From: Labilithrix sp.
GTDB lineage: Bacteria > Myxococcota_A > Polyangia > Polyangiales > Polyangiaceae
Assembly (NCBI GenBank): GCA_019637175.1
Contig: JAHBWD010000002.1
Coordinates: forward strand, 305,472 to 369,471
Length of the DNA: 64,000 nucleotides
Direction of reading: 5' to 3'
The notes under the pieces were generated by a model, which made no database searches, was not told the DNA's origin, and saw only the letters and a program-made list of their open reading frames with translations. Shown here one piece after another: positions 26,152 through 33,947 of the stretch. The translations under genes were made by a program, and so were the position numbers. Within the stretch, counting starts at the first letter, position 1. The number at the start of each line of letters is the position of its first letter.

Positions 26152-26445
26152 ATGGCTGCTAAGAAGAAGGCTGCGAAGAAGACGAAGACCACCAAGAAGG
26201 CGGCGGGCAAGACCGCGAAGAAGGGCAAGAAGCGCGCTGCCAAGAAGGCCGCCAAAAAGGCTGCCAAAAAACCAGCTAGGCGAGCCGCCCCCAAGGCGGC
26301 GAAAACTGGGCGGTCTGCGGGGAAGAAGCCCTCGGCTGGTCGCGGCAAGAGCCGCGGCGCCAAGGGAGCCCCGCCGGCCGGCGTTCCGTCGATGTTGGGC
26401 GGTGCACCGACCTCCAGCGCTGGGCTGGACGAAGGCGAAGAGTAA
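26152..26445 (+). CDS. histone H1-like Lys/Ala-rich DNA-binding protein
   Basis: The 97-residue product is dominated by Lys, Ala and Arg in KKAAKK-type repeats (AAKKAAKKAAKKPARRAAPK). An S/G/P-rich stretch and a short acidic end (LDEGEE) follow. This is the composition of eukaryote-H1-like tails seen in bacterial nucleoid proteins such as HctA/B, AlgP and the C-terminal half of some HU proteins. It likely coats or compacts DNA without sequence preference. It has a strong -35 box, an AGGAGG ribosome binding site and its own terminator, as expected for an abundant protein. Confidence 0.85.
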   Translation: MAAKKKAAKKTKTTKKAAGKTAKKGKKRAAKKAAKKAAKKPARRAAPKAAKTGRSAGKKPSAGRGKSRGAKGAPPAGVPSMLGGAPTSSAGLDEGEE

Positions 26446-26461
26446 AAACTCGACGCCTCAG

Positions 26462-26492
26462 TTCGGCGGACCGTGATGGTTTTGCCGCCGAA
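26462..26492 (+). terminator. hairpin just after the H1-like gene
   Basis: TTCGGCGG and CCGCCGAA form a perfect 8-base stem with a 15-base loop 16 bases after the stop codon. No T-run follows, so it may stabilise the 3' end of the message rather than terminate by itself; a true terminator lies at 26535-26572. Confidence 0.4.
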
Positions 26493-26534
26493 ATCTGCGC
26501 CGCAGTAGAAAGCGCGGATTCTCGCATGGACGAG

Positions 26535-26572
26535 AGGGCGTACCCCGAAGCTGGGGTCGCCCTTTCGTCTTT
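26535..26572 (+). terminator. rho-independent terminator of the H1-like gene
   Basis: AGGGCG-TA-CCCC pairs with GGGG-T-CGCCCT around a GAAGCT loop, and TTTCGTCTTTT follows directly. It has the form of a strong intrinsic terminator about 90 bases past the H1-like stop codon. Confidence 0.8.
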
Positions 26573-26721
26573 TGTCTGCATGCTTACGCTCGGCCGTCCT
26601 TACGGAAGAGCTCCGGAGCGCGTTTGCCCGGGGTCGCGCCCGGCGGCAGTCCGTTCAGGGGGCCACAGGCGGATACCGTAACGCCTGCGACGTGGGTGTC
26701 AGGCGTACAGTATCCGTCAGC

Positions 26722-28338
26722 CTAATCGCCCAGATAGAGCCGCAGGGCCTCGGCCGCGGCGCGGCGATCGAAGGGAACGGTCTTGAGCTCGTCGCGCTGT
26801 CCGATCTGCTCGAAGAGCTGCGACAGGAACGCGAAGAACTGCTCCGCCTCGGCGACCGCGCGCTCGAGGCGCGCCGGATCGAGGAGATCGGTCTCCTCGA
26901 GCGCGTTGAGCGCCGCGATGAACGCGTCGAAGCGCGGGTAGTCGGCCGCGCGGAGCAGCGGGTAGCCCATCGCGTTGAAATACGTGAGGAACTCACGAAC
27001 GAACTGGAGCGACGACGGGCCGCTCCAACGATCTTCGCGGCTCGGCGTGCCGCGCGCCTTGGCCCCGAAGGCGCGGACGATCTGCGCGAACATCCAGACG
27101 TCGCGGCGAAGGCGGTTCGAAAGGGAGCGACGCGCCGCCGCGTCGTCGAACACGCCGTGCTCGTCGAGGCGAGCGCCGAGCGCCTTGCCCAGCACGAGCA
27201 CGGCGTTCTGGAGCGCGGGTCGCAGGTTGCTCGCGATCGACGCGACGGACGTGCGCATCATGTCGCTCGTCGCCTTGCCGTCGGCGGGCGGAAAGTCGTG
27301 CTCGAAGGTGCGCCGGAGCTCGAGGCGCAGGTTCGCGGCGATGCCGCCGAGCGTCGCCTTGATCGCGAGGAGACGGTGCGCTTCGCCGAGCATCTCTTCG
27401 TACTTCGCGTCGAGCTGCGCCGCGGGGATCTTGAAGAGCTCCCGCTCGTAGCTGTCGGCGAGCTGCTGGCCCGCCTGCTTGCGCAAGTAGCCCGTCAGGG
27501 CGCGCGCGTCGGAGCGCAAGACGCTGAGGATCAGGTAGACGACGCCGCCCGGGCGCGGCTCGCGCACCACGTGCTCGAGGAGCGCGAGGTAGCGGAGCAT
27601 CCGGAAGAGCGAGAGGAAGGTGAGCGCCACGAGGCGCCTCGCCTGCTCGCCCGGCACCTGGCGCATCAGCTCGAGGACGCGGACGTTCGTGATCCGATCG
27701 AACTCGGGCCTGAACTCCAAGGCCGCGAGGGGATTGAAGAACGCGGAGAGCGAGACCTCGCGGTGGGCGACCGACAGCGTCGCGTAGAAGGTCCGGAACG
27801 GAACGCGCGGGAGGCGCGTCACCCCGCCCATGACCTCGAGGAGGTTCGTGAGGGCGTGGCGCAGGAGAAAGAGCGACTCCTCGGGCGTGTCTTGCGAGCT
27901 CGTGCCGCGGACGAGGCGCGAGCGCGCGCCGTCGTCGGGCAGCAAGTGCTCGAGATAACGCTGGAAGACGAAGGCCCGCTCCTTCTCGCCGAGCAGCACC
28001 CGGCAGAGCGCGACGACGCGCTGCATCCCGTCGCGCGCGAGCACGAGCGCCTCGCGGAAGTCTTGCGCGACGATCGCCTGCTTCTTCGGCGGCCCGGGGT
28101 GATTGCGCGGGTTGGCGAAGGTCGCGAGGCCCTTGAGCAGCACCTCGAGCTCGAAGAGCGTCTCGTCGCGTCGATTGTCGGGCAGGCGCGCGATCCATTG
28201 ATCGCGCGCGTGCGACTGCTCTCGGCGCAGGCCGCGCGTGTCGCGGAGCAGGTCGGAGTACGCGTCGGCGCCCGGAGGGATCGATCGGGGCGCCCGCGGC
28301 GGGGTCGAGCCCCGAGGCGGCATCGGGCGCATGCTCAT
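26722..28338 (-). CDS. 538-residue mostly helical protein of unknown function, coupled to a TrmB-like regulator
   Basis: The N-terminus is Pro/Arg-rich (about 24 residues). The rest is predicted helical with many Leu/Ala/Arg heptad-like runs, no signal peptide, no nucleotide-binding motif and almost no Cys. Recognisable long stretches include LFELEVLLKGLATFANPRNH and DRITNVRVLELMRQVPG, neither of which I can place in a family. Its ATG overlaps the stop of the TrmB-like regulator by 4 bases, so the two are made together. It might be a cytoplasmic partner or effector of that regulator, which is inference. Confidence 0.75.
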   Translation of the reverse strand: MSMRPMPPRGSTPPRAPRSIPPGADAYSDLLRDTRGLRREQSHARDQWIARLPDNRRDETLFELEVLLKGLATFANPRNHPGPPKKQAIVAQDFREALVLARDGMQRVVALCRVLLGEKERAFVFQRYLEHLLPDDGARSRLVRGTSSQDTPEESLFLLRHALTNLLEVMGGVTRLPRVPFRTFYATLSVAHREVSLSAFFNPLAALEFRPEFDRITNVRVLELMRQVPGEQARRLVALTFLSLFRMLRYLALLEHVVREPRPGGVVYLILSVLRSDARALTGYLRKQAGQQLADSYERELFKIPAAQLDAKYEEMLGEAHRLLAIKATLGGIAANLRLELRRTFEHDFPPADGKATSDMMRTSVASIASNLRPALQNAVLVLGKALGARLDEHGVFDDAAARRSLSNRLRRDVWMFAQIVRAFGAKARGTPSREDRWSGPSSLQFVREFLTYFNAMGYPLLRAADYPRFDAFIAALNALEETDLLDPARLERAVAEAEQFFAFLSQLFEQIGQRDELKTVPFDRRAAAEALRLYLGD

Positions 28339-29201
28339 TTGGCGCGACCGCGCCTCTCGCCGTCGCGCTTCGAAAGGAGCGTGTCGAGCCGGCCGACGCG
28401 CGCCCCGAGCATCTTCGCCATCACGCCCTCGACGTCGCGGCCGATCCGCTGGGAGAGGAGGGTGATGTCGAGCGCGACCTGGCTCGTCACGATCTCGGCG
28501 ATCGCGGTCGTTTCGCTCACGACGGCGGCGTCGAGGTCGCTCATCTCGGTGGCGCCGATGAGCGAGCGCTTGTCGTCGGCCACGACGACGAGGCGGTGCT
28601 TCCAGAACTCTTCGAGGCTCTTTTCGTCGAGCCCGTAGCTGAAGACCTCGCCGGGGAGCACCGGCAGCTCGGCGTGCGAGAAGACGACGATGTACACGCG
28701 CCGCTTGGCCGCGCGCTTCAGCTCCGGCGTGAGCTGCTCGATCTCTCGCGGCCAGCCGCTCACGACGAGGCGCTGCTGCGCGCCGCGGATGACGCGCTCG
28801 GCCTCCTCGATGATCCGCTGGTAGCCGCGGACGCTGAACGCGTCGGGCGCAGGGGGAGACGTGTCGATCCGACGGATCGCCTCCTCGAGCTGCTCGGTCG
28901 AAGAGTCGAACCGCTTGCGCAGGAGGACGAGCAGGTCGTCGGCCGCGGCGGGCGCGAAGCGCTCGGGCGTGCCCGCGATCGATCGCGCCGCGCCGGCTTT
29001 GACGAGGCGGCGCAGCACGCCGTAGACGGCCGAGCGCGGGATCTGCGCGCGCACGCCGACCTCGTAGCCGGTCGCAGGGCTCTCCTGCAGGAGCGCGGCG
29101 TACGCGCGTGACTCGTTCAGGCTGAAGCCGAGCGCGACGAGGGCGGGGACGACCTCGGGTCCGCGCGAAGCGGGGTCAGACCTGGGAGGGGACTCGGCCA
29201 T
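28335..29201 (-). CDS. TrmB-like transcriptional regulator
   Basis: The N-terminal winged helix (about residues 15-80) fits TrmB: LVALGFSLNESRAYAALLQ, GYEVGVRAQIPRSAVYGVLRRL, GTPERFAP. A coiled dimerisation helix follows. The C-terminal half (RVIRGAQQRLVVSGWPREIEQ, RRVYIVVFSH) is like the PLD-related sensor part of TrmB proteins, which often bind sugars. The ATG at 29201 gives the natural start; an upstream GTG would add 12 residues. It is divergent from the bufferin-like locus (220 bases between starts) and could regulate that locus or its coupled partner. Confidence 0.85.
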   Translation of the reverse strand: MAESPPRSDPASRGPEVVPALVALGFSLNESRAYAALLQESPATGYEVGVRAQIPRSAVYGVLRRLVKAGAARSIAGTPERFAPAAADDLLVLLRKRFDSSTEQLEEAIRRIDTSPPAPDAFSVRGYQRIIEEAERVIRGAQQRLVVSGWPREIEQLTPELKRAAKRRVYIVVFSHAELPVLPGEVFSYGLDEKSLEEFWKHRLVVVADDKRSLIGATEMSDLDAAVVSETTAIAEIVTSQVALDITLLSQRIGRDVEGVMAKMLGARVGRLDTLLSKRDGERRGRAK

Positions 29202-29421
29202 GGCATCTTTTTCCCACGATTGTCCCTCGGTCACCAAGTCTCGCCATGCGTCGGATCGCCTGCGAGCAGCTCGTGCATTGGGGGGGTCGCTCCCCCGCTC
29301 CGGGAGGACATTCTTTTTTTGTCGACGAGACGAAACCCTTTGTAACCTGCCTCCCGTCGACGCGGCGATTGATTCGACGAGTCGATGAGCCCCTCGCTTC
29401 GAGGGTCAGGAGGAGAATGCG

Positions 29422-29670
29422 ATGAACCTCGGTAAGGCTTTGGCGATGACGGCTGTGACGGGCATGCTCGCGGCTCTCTCGGGCGGCTGCGGTGAGACCC
29501 CCGGTGTTCCGAAGGTCCCGTCGACGGACATCACGCCCCCGACGGCGAAGGACTGCTGTAAGGGGAAGAACGAGTGCAAGGGGAAGAGCGGCTGCAAGAC
29601 GGAGACGAACGCGTCCTGCGCCGGCAGCAACGAGTGCAAGGGCAAGGGCACGTCCTGCCCCAAGGGCTGA
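29422..29670 (+). CDS. Cys-rich secreted peptide, probable bufferin-type RiPP precursor
   Basis: An 82-residue product with a good ribosome binding site (GGAGGAG) and a signal ending near SGGC (Cys23). The mature region has Cys45, 46, 52, 58, 66, 72 and 79 among Lys and Gly, including two NECKGK motifs (CCKGKNECKGKSGC and SNECKGKGTSC). It precedes DUF692 and DUF2063 genes. Known bufferins are short exported Cys-rich precursors whose Cys residues are oxidised by the DUF692 partner to bind copper. The spacing and context fit, although a specific Pfam family cannot be confirmed here. Cys23 might instead carry a lipid. Confidence 0.75.
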   Translation: MNLGKALAMTAVTGMLAALSGGCGETPGVPKVPSTDITPPTAKDCCKGKNECKGKSGCKTETNASCAGSNECKGKGTSCPKG

Positions 29671-29692
29671 GCTCCCCTTCGCTTGCGATCCC

Positions 29693-29733
29693 GAAGCGCC
29701 GGGCCTCCCGTGGAGGCTCGGCGCTTCGTTTTT
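29693..29733 (+). terminator. intrinsic terminator/attenuator between the precursor and its enzyme genes
   Basis: GAAGCGCCGGGCCTCC and GGAGGCTCGGCGCTTC form a 16-base stem with one G-T pair and a 3-base CGT loop, followed by GTTTTT. It lies 23 bases after the precursor stop and 29 bases before the GTG of the DUF692 gene. Partial readthrough would give much more precursor than enzyme message. Confidence 0.85.
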
Positions 29734-29761
29734 GTGGGTCGCACGCTAGGATGAGCGCCGC

Positions 29762-30613
29762 GTGAGCTACCGGAGCCGTCACCACATCCCCGATCTCGGC
29801 GTGGGCGTGGGCTTTCGCATCCCCCACTATGGGCGCATCCTCGACGACCGTCCGCCGATGGATTGGTTCGAGGTGATCAGCGAAAACTTCATGATCCCCG
29901 GCGGGCGCCCGCTCGAGAACCTCGCGCGCCTGTGCGACGGCTATCGCGTCGTTCCCCACGGCGTCTCGCTCGCGATCGGATCGGCCGAGCCGCTCGACGA
30001 CGACTACCTCGCCAAGCTTCGCCGCCTCGTCGACCGCCTCGACCCGCCGTGGGTGTCGGATCATCTCTGCTGGGCGCGCGCGGCAGGCGTTCACCTGCAC
30101 GATCTCCTTCCGCTGCCGTACACCGAGGCCGCGGTGGCCCATGTCGTCGAGCGCGTGAAGCGCGTGCAGGGCGTGCTCGAGCGGCCCTTCGCCCTCGAGA
30201 ACGTCTCGAGCTACATGACGTTCCAGGCGAGCACGATGCCCGAGTGGGACTTCGTCGCCGAGGTGGCCGAGCGCGCCGACTGCGGGCTCCTCCTCGACTG
30301 CAACAACGTCTACGTCTCGTCGCGCAACCACGGGTTCGAGGGCGCGACGTACGTCGACGCGATCCCCGCCGATCGCGTCGTGCAGATGCACCTCGCCGGC
30401 CACACCGACAAGGGAAAGTACGTGCTCGACACCCACTCCGATCACGTCCGCGACGAGGTCTGGGAGCTCTACCGGCGCGCCGTCCGGCGCTGCGGCGCCG
30501 TCTCGACGCTCGTGGAGTGGGACGAAGACATCCCCGCGTGGGAGGTCCTCTCCGAAGAGGCCGGCAAGGCGCGCGCGATGCGCGCCGAGATCCTCGGCGA
30601 GGCCGCCGAATGA
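29762..30613 (+). CDS. DUF692 multinuclear non-haem iron enzyme (MNIO, BufB-like)
   Basis: MNIO enzymes are TIM barrels with two or three iron ions that oxidatively modify Cys in peptide precursors (as MbnB, TglH). The 283 residues keep the family motifs GVGFRIPHY, DWFEVISENFM, WVSDHLCW, LENVSSYMTF, DFVAEVAERADCGLLLDCNNVYVSS, MHLAGH, TDKGKYVLDTHSDHV and TLVEWDEDIPAW. These carry the His, Asp and Glu iron ligands. GTG start. It lies after the terminator and overlaps the DUF2063 gene by 4 bases (ATGA). Confidence 0.93.
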   Translation: MSYRSRHHIPDLGVGVGFRIPHYGRILDDRPPMDWFEVISENFMIPGGRPLENLARLCDGYRVVPHGVSLAIGSAEPLDDDYLAKLRRLVDRLDPPWVSDHLCWARAAGVHLHDLLPLPYTEAAVAHVVERVKRVQGVLERPFALENVSSYMTFQASTMPEWDFVAEVAERADCGLLLDCNNVYVSSRNHGFEGATYVDAIPADRVVQMHLAGHTDKGKYVLDTHSDHVRDEVWELYRRAVRRCGAVSTLVEWDEDIPAWEVLSEEAGKARAMRAEILGEAAE

Positions 30614-31440
30614 GCGCCGCCGATCTCGGCGCGACCCAAGCGGCGCTGGCCGACCTGATGCGGCGGGTGAGCTCGCTCGTCGGCGACGCCGAGACCTCGG
30701 CGGTCGCGGCGCGGATCGCGGCGGGCAACGATCGGCTCTCGCCCGTCGAGCAGGTCGACATCTACCGCGAGCAGTTCTTCCTCAGGCACGTCGACGTGCT
30801 GCGCGAAGACTTTCGCTCGATCGAGCACCTGCTCGGCGACGACGCGTTCGAAGCGCTCTCGAAGGCGTACCTCTCCGCGGTGCCGCCGGCGTCGTACTCG
30901 CTGCGCGACCTCGGCCACGGGATGGCGAGGTTCGTCGCCGAGCACGAGCCCTGGTCGAGCGACGCGCTCGTCGCCGATCTCGCGCGCGTCGAGTGGGCGT
31001 TCGTCGAGGCGTTCGACGCCCCCGAGGCGCCGCCGCTCGACGTGACGACGATCGCGTCGGCGCCGGAAGACGCGTGGCCGCGCGCGCGGATGATCTTCCA
31101 GCCTTCGGTGCAGCGCGTCGCGCTCCGGTACCCGGCGCACGACTACCGCATCTCCGCGCGCAAAGACGAGGAGCCCGCGCGGCCCGCCGAGGCGAAGACC
31201 TGGGTCGTCGTCTATCGCGGCCCGGCCGCGCTCCAGTACATCGACATCGACGCCGACGCCTTCGCGCTCCTCGACGAGCTGATGCGCGGCGCGCCGCTCG
31301 GTGAAGCTTGCGAACGCGCCGCCGAGAAGTCCGGGGGTGCGCTCGAGACGTTCGAGGCGAAGCTCGGCGCCTGGTTCCAGGAGTGGACGACGTTCGGCTG
31401 GATCAGCCGCGTCGACTTCGGCGCGTCGCCGGATCGCTGA
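30610..31440 (+). CDS. DUF2063 domain protein (BufC-like partner of the MNIO)
   Basis: DUF2063 proteins pair with DUF692 enzymes; the N-terminal domain is thought to bind the precursor peptide. The N-terminal 110 residues contain LADLMRRVSSLV, the region VEQVDIYREQFFLRHVDVL with EDFRSIEHLLGDDAF, and LGHGMARFVAEH, all typical of the family. The C-terminal part (VWDRY-like VVYRGPAALQYIDIDADAF, LLDELMRGAPLGEACERA) resembles a RiPP recognition-type winged helix. Its start overlaps the MNIO stop by 4 bases, so the two proteins are probably made in equal amounts. Confidence 0.9.
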   Translation: MSAADLGATQAALADLMRRVSSLVGDAETSAVAARIAAGNDRLSPVEQVDIYREQFFLRHVDVLREDFRSIEHLLGDDAFEALSKAYLSAVPPASYSLRDLGHGMARFVAEHEPWSSDALVADLARVEWAFVEAFDAPEAPPLDVTTIASAPEDAWPRARMIFQPSVQRVALRYPAHDYRISARKDEEPARPAEAKTWVVVYRGPAALQYIDIDADAFALLDELMRGAPLGEACERAAEKSGGALETFEAKLGAWFQEWTTFGWISRVDFGASPDR

Positions 31441-31444
31441 GGCG

Positions 31445-32095
31445 TCACTTCGGCGGAGGGGCGCCGCCGTCGACCTTGTTGTAGTTGCGCGGGTGGAAGT
31501 TGAACGGGTAGCTCGCGCGCGTCTCGAAGCCCTTCGCGCTCGAGGCGAACTTGATCTTCTTGATCATCTCGACGACGCACATGCTCACGCTCGGCTCGAG
31601 GATGCTCGATTTCGAAGTGTCGATCTGTGCATCTTGCACGTTTCCCTGGGGATCGATCACCCACTTGACCGTGAGATCGCCCTCGATGCCCGGGTGGTCT
31701 TTCAGCGCCTTGTCGTAGCAAGCGCGAGCCTCGTCGCGTCGCGAGAGGATGATCGTCTGGATGTCTTCGCGGCGACGGCCGGGCTCGGAAGACGGGCCGC
31801 CGGGCTTGGGGCCGCCTTCGCCTTTCGTCTCGATCTCCTTGTGGGTCGCGCTGCCGAGCTTCGCGCCCTGGAGCTCGCCGCCGTCGGGAAGCGCCGTGGT
31901 CGTGGTCGTGCCGCCGCCCGCCGCTGCGCCGGCGGCGCCCTCCGACGCTTCGCCCGTCGCCGCGGGGCCCGCGGCCGCGCCCGGCGCCTTCGCTTCGGCT
32001 CCGCCGGGCGCCGCCGCGTTGCCGCACGCTGCCGTGACGGCCAAGACGGCGACGATCGCCAGAGCACGCCCGTTTCCCAAACGACCGATTCGCAT
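31445..32095 (-). CDS. lipoprotein with AgmX/PglI C-terminal domain
   Basis: I use the internal Met at 32095, which begins a lipoprotein signal (lipobox VTAAC). An Ala/Gly/Pro-rich region (residues 25-60) is followed by a 100-residue C-terminal domain: REDIQTIILSRRDEARACYDKALK, GDLTVKWVIDPQGNVQDAQI and ASYPFNFHPRNY. This matches the AgmX/PglI C-terminal (TonB-like) domain, which in myxobacteria occurs in gliding-motility and energy-transducer proteins. Two Cys in the domain could form a disulfide. It converges with the DUF2063 gene with a 4-base gap. Confidence 0.85.
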   Translation of the reverse strand: MRIGRLGNGRALAIVAVLAVTAACGNAAAPGGAEAKAPGAAAGPAATGEASEGAAGAAAGGGTTTTTALPDGGELQGAKLGSATHKEIETKGEGGPKPGGPSSEPGRRREDIQTIILSRRDEARACYDKALKDHPGIEGDLTVKWVIDPQGNVQDAQIDTSKSSILEPSVSMCVVEMIKKIKFASSAKGFETRASYPFNFHPRNYNKVDGGAPPPK

Positions 32096-32228
32096 GCAGA
32101 GGACGGTACCCGATTTCGGCCGGACCCGCCTCGCCCGTGAAGTATCATCGTAGAACTTCACCGCGCGCGGGCGGCAAGCGCCTCGCGCGCCTCGACGGAC
32201 GCGAGATCCGTGCTTCGTTGGAGATCAG

Positions 32229-33947
32229 GTGCCCGGCGACGACAGCAGCGCGGCGAGTCTCGGCAGGTGCGGCAGCTACGAGCTCTTGGTCGAGCTCGCG
32301 AGCGGCGGCATGGCCACCGTGTACCTCGCGCGCGCCGCCGACGGTCGCGACGCGCCGCTCGTCGCGATCAAGCGTCCTCATCGCCACCTGGCGAACGACA
32401 AAGGGTTTCTCTCGATGCTCGTCGACGAGGCCCGCCTCGCGTCGTCGATCCAGCACGACAACGTCGTCAAGGTGCGCGAGATGGGCTTCGACGCCGGCGA
32501 GCCCTTCATCGTCCTCGACTACGTCGAAGGCGCGTCGCTCGCCGACGTCCGCAAGGAGCTCTCCGCCGTCGGCCGGGCGATCGATCCTCGGTTCGCCGTG
32601 CGCATCGCGCTCGACGCGCTCGCGGGCTTGCAGGCGGCCCACGTCCTTCACGACGACAAAGGTCGCCACCTCGGGATCGTCCATCGCGACGTCAGCCCTC
32701 ACAACGTGCTCATCGGGTGCGACGGGCTCGCGCGCCTCACGGACTTCGGCATCGCCAAGGCCGTCGATCGCGTTCAAACGACGCGCACGCACGAGGTGAA
32801 GGGCAAGCTCGCGTACCTCGCGCCCGAGCGGATCGACAAGCGCAGGCTGTGCACGGTGCAGAGCGACGTCTTCTCGATGGCCGTCGTCGTGTGGGAGTGC
32901 ATCGCCGGCCGGCGCCTCTTTCGCGGCGACGAGGCGATCGAGACGCTCCAGGAGGTCGTCGGCGCCCCGATCCCTTCGCTTCGTCGCATCGGCGCGCCGA
33001 TCTCGCAGGCGCTCGACGACGCCATCCTCCGCGGCCTCGCGCGCGATCTCGACGCGCGCTACAAAACCGCCGCCGAGTTCGCCGCCGCGCTCGAGCGCGC
33101 GGGTGGGCGGCAGAACGTCGCGACGCCGGCGGAGGTGGCGTGCCTCGTCGAGGCGCTCTTCGGCGAGCGGCTGCGCGTTCGTCACGAGAACATGCGCAAC
33201 GCGCTCGACGGGCGCGACGTCGATCACGTGCTCGAGGTCTCGGGCCTCAATCAGCGACCTGCGCCCACGCCCGAGATGCGCGAGCGCGAGAAGATCCAGC
33301 TCGCCAACATCGCCCCGCCGGCGCCGAGCGCGCGCTACGCCTTCGGCAACGCGTCCGAGAGCCTCCTCCACGGCCGCCTCGCGTCGCCGGCGGTGCGCGC
33401 CGGCGTGCTCGCGGCGTTCGCGGCGCTCGGCGCGCTCGTCGCGTTCAAGGTCTTCGCGCGCGGCGACGAGCACGCGGCGCCCGCGGCCGTCGCCGCCGAG
33501 CCGTCGTTTCGTCGCGTGGTCGTTCCGCTGCCGTTCGCCGCGAAGCGCGTCACGTTCGACGAGCGCGCGCAGGATCTCGATCCGCCGGCGGACGTCGCGG
33601 TCTTCGAGGTTCCACGCGAGAGCGGCGCTCGCCACCGCGTGACCGCGCTCGCCCTCGACGGGGCGAAGGCCGAGGCCTACGTGCGCGAGTCCGACGGCGT
33701 CGCGCGGCCCGAGGGGCAGGGCTTCGCCATCGAGCCCCTCGAGACGTACACCGACGAGCCGGCCGCGGGCGCCGCCCCCGTCACGTTCATCGAGCTGCCG
33801 CCGACGCACAACGGCGTGAAGCGCGTCGTGAAGACGCGACCTTCGCCGAAGTCGCGCCCCGTCGCCCAGCCTTCCGCGCACCCGCCGAGCTCGGCGCCCA
33901 AGCCGATCGGCACCGTCGACAAAGACGGCTTCACCCGGTTGAAATGA
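32229..33947 (+). CDS. Ser/Thr protein kinase with transmembrane segment
   Basis: The N-terminal kinase domain (about residues 16-285) has the Gly-rich loop LASGGMATVYLA, VAIKRPH, HRDVSPHNVLIG and TDFGIAK. The catalytic-loop Lys is replaced by Ser, as is common in myxobacterial kinases with the HRDVSPxN loop. A juxtamembrane region and one membrane helix (about 392-413) precede a periplasmic or extracellular C-terminal part of about 160 residues with Pro-rich ends. The stop overlaps the next gene by 4 bases. Likely a membrane receptor kinase; ligand unknown. GTG start. Confidence 0.93.
   Translation: MPGDDSSAASLGRCGSYELLVELASGGMATVYLARAADGRDAPLVAIKRPHRHLANDKGFLSMLVDEARLASSIQHDNVVKVREMGFDAGEPFIVLDYVEGASLADVRKELSAVGRAIDPRFAVRIALDALAGLQAAHVLHDDKGRHLGIVHRDVSPHNVLIGCDGLARLTDFGIAKAVDRVQTTRTHEVKGKLAYLAPERIDKRRLCTVQSDVFSMAVVVWECIAGRRLFRGDEAIETLQEVVGAPIPSLRRIGAPISQALDDAILRGLARDLDARYKTAAEFAAALERAGGRQNVATPAEVACLVEALFGERLRVRHENMRNALDGRDVDHVLEVSGLNQRPAPTPEMREREKIQLANIAPPAPSARYAFGNASESLLHGRLASPAVRAGVLAAFAALGALVAFKVFARGDEHAAPAAVAAEPSFRRVVVPLPFAAKRVTFDERAQDLDPPADVAVFEVPRESGARHRVTALALDGAKAEAYVRESDGVARPEGQGFAIEPLETYTDEPAAGAAPVTFIELPPTHNGVKRVVKTRPSPKSRPVAQPSAHPPSSAPKPIGTVDKDGFTRLK

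Noticed and set aside
29341..29348. TGTAACCT as an ECF-sigma -35 box of the bufferin-like locus
   Set aside because: It resembles a -35 element for some ECF sigma factors, but I cannot find a matching -10 at the right spacing, so it is not listed as a promoter.
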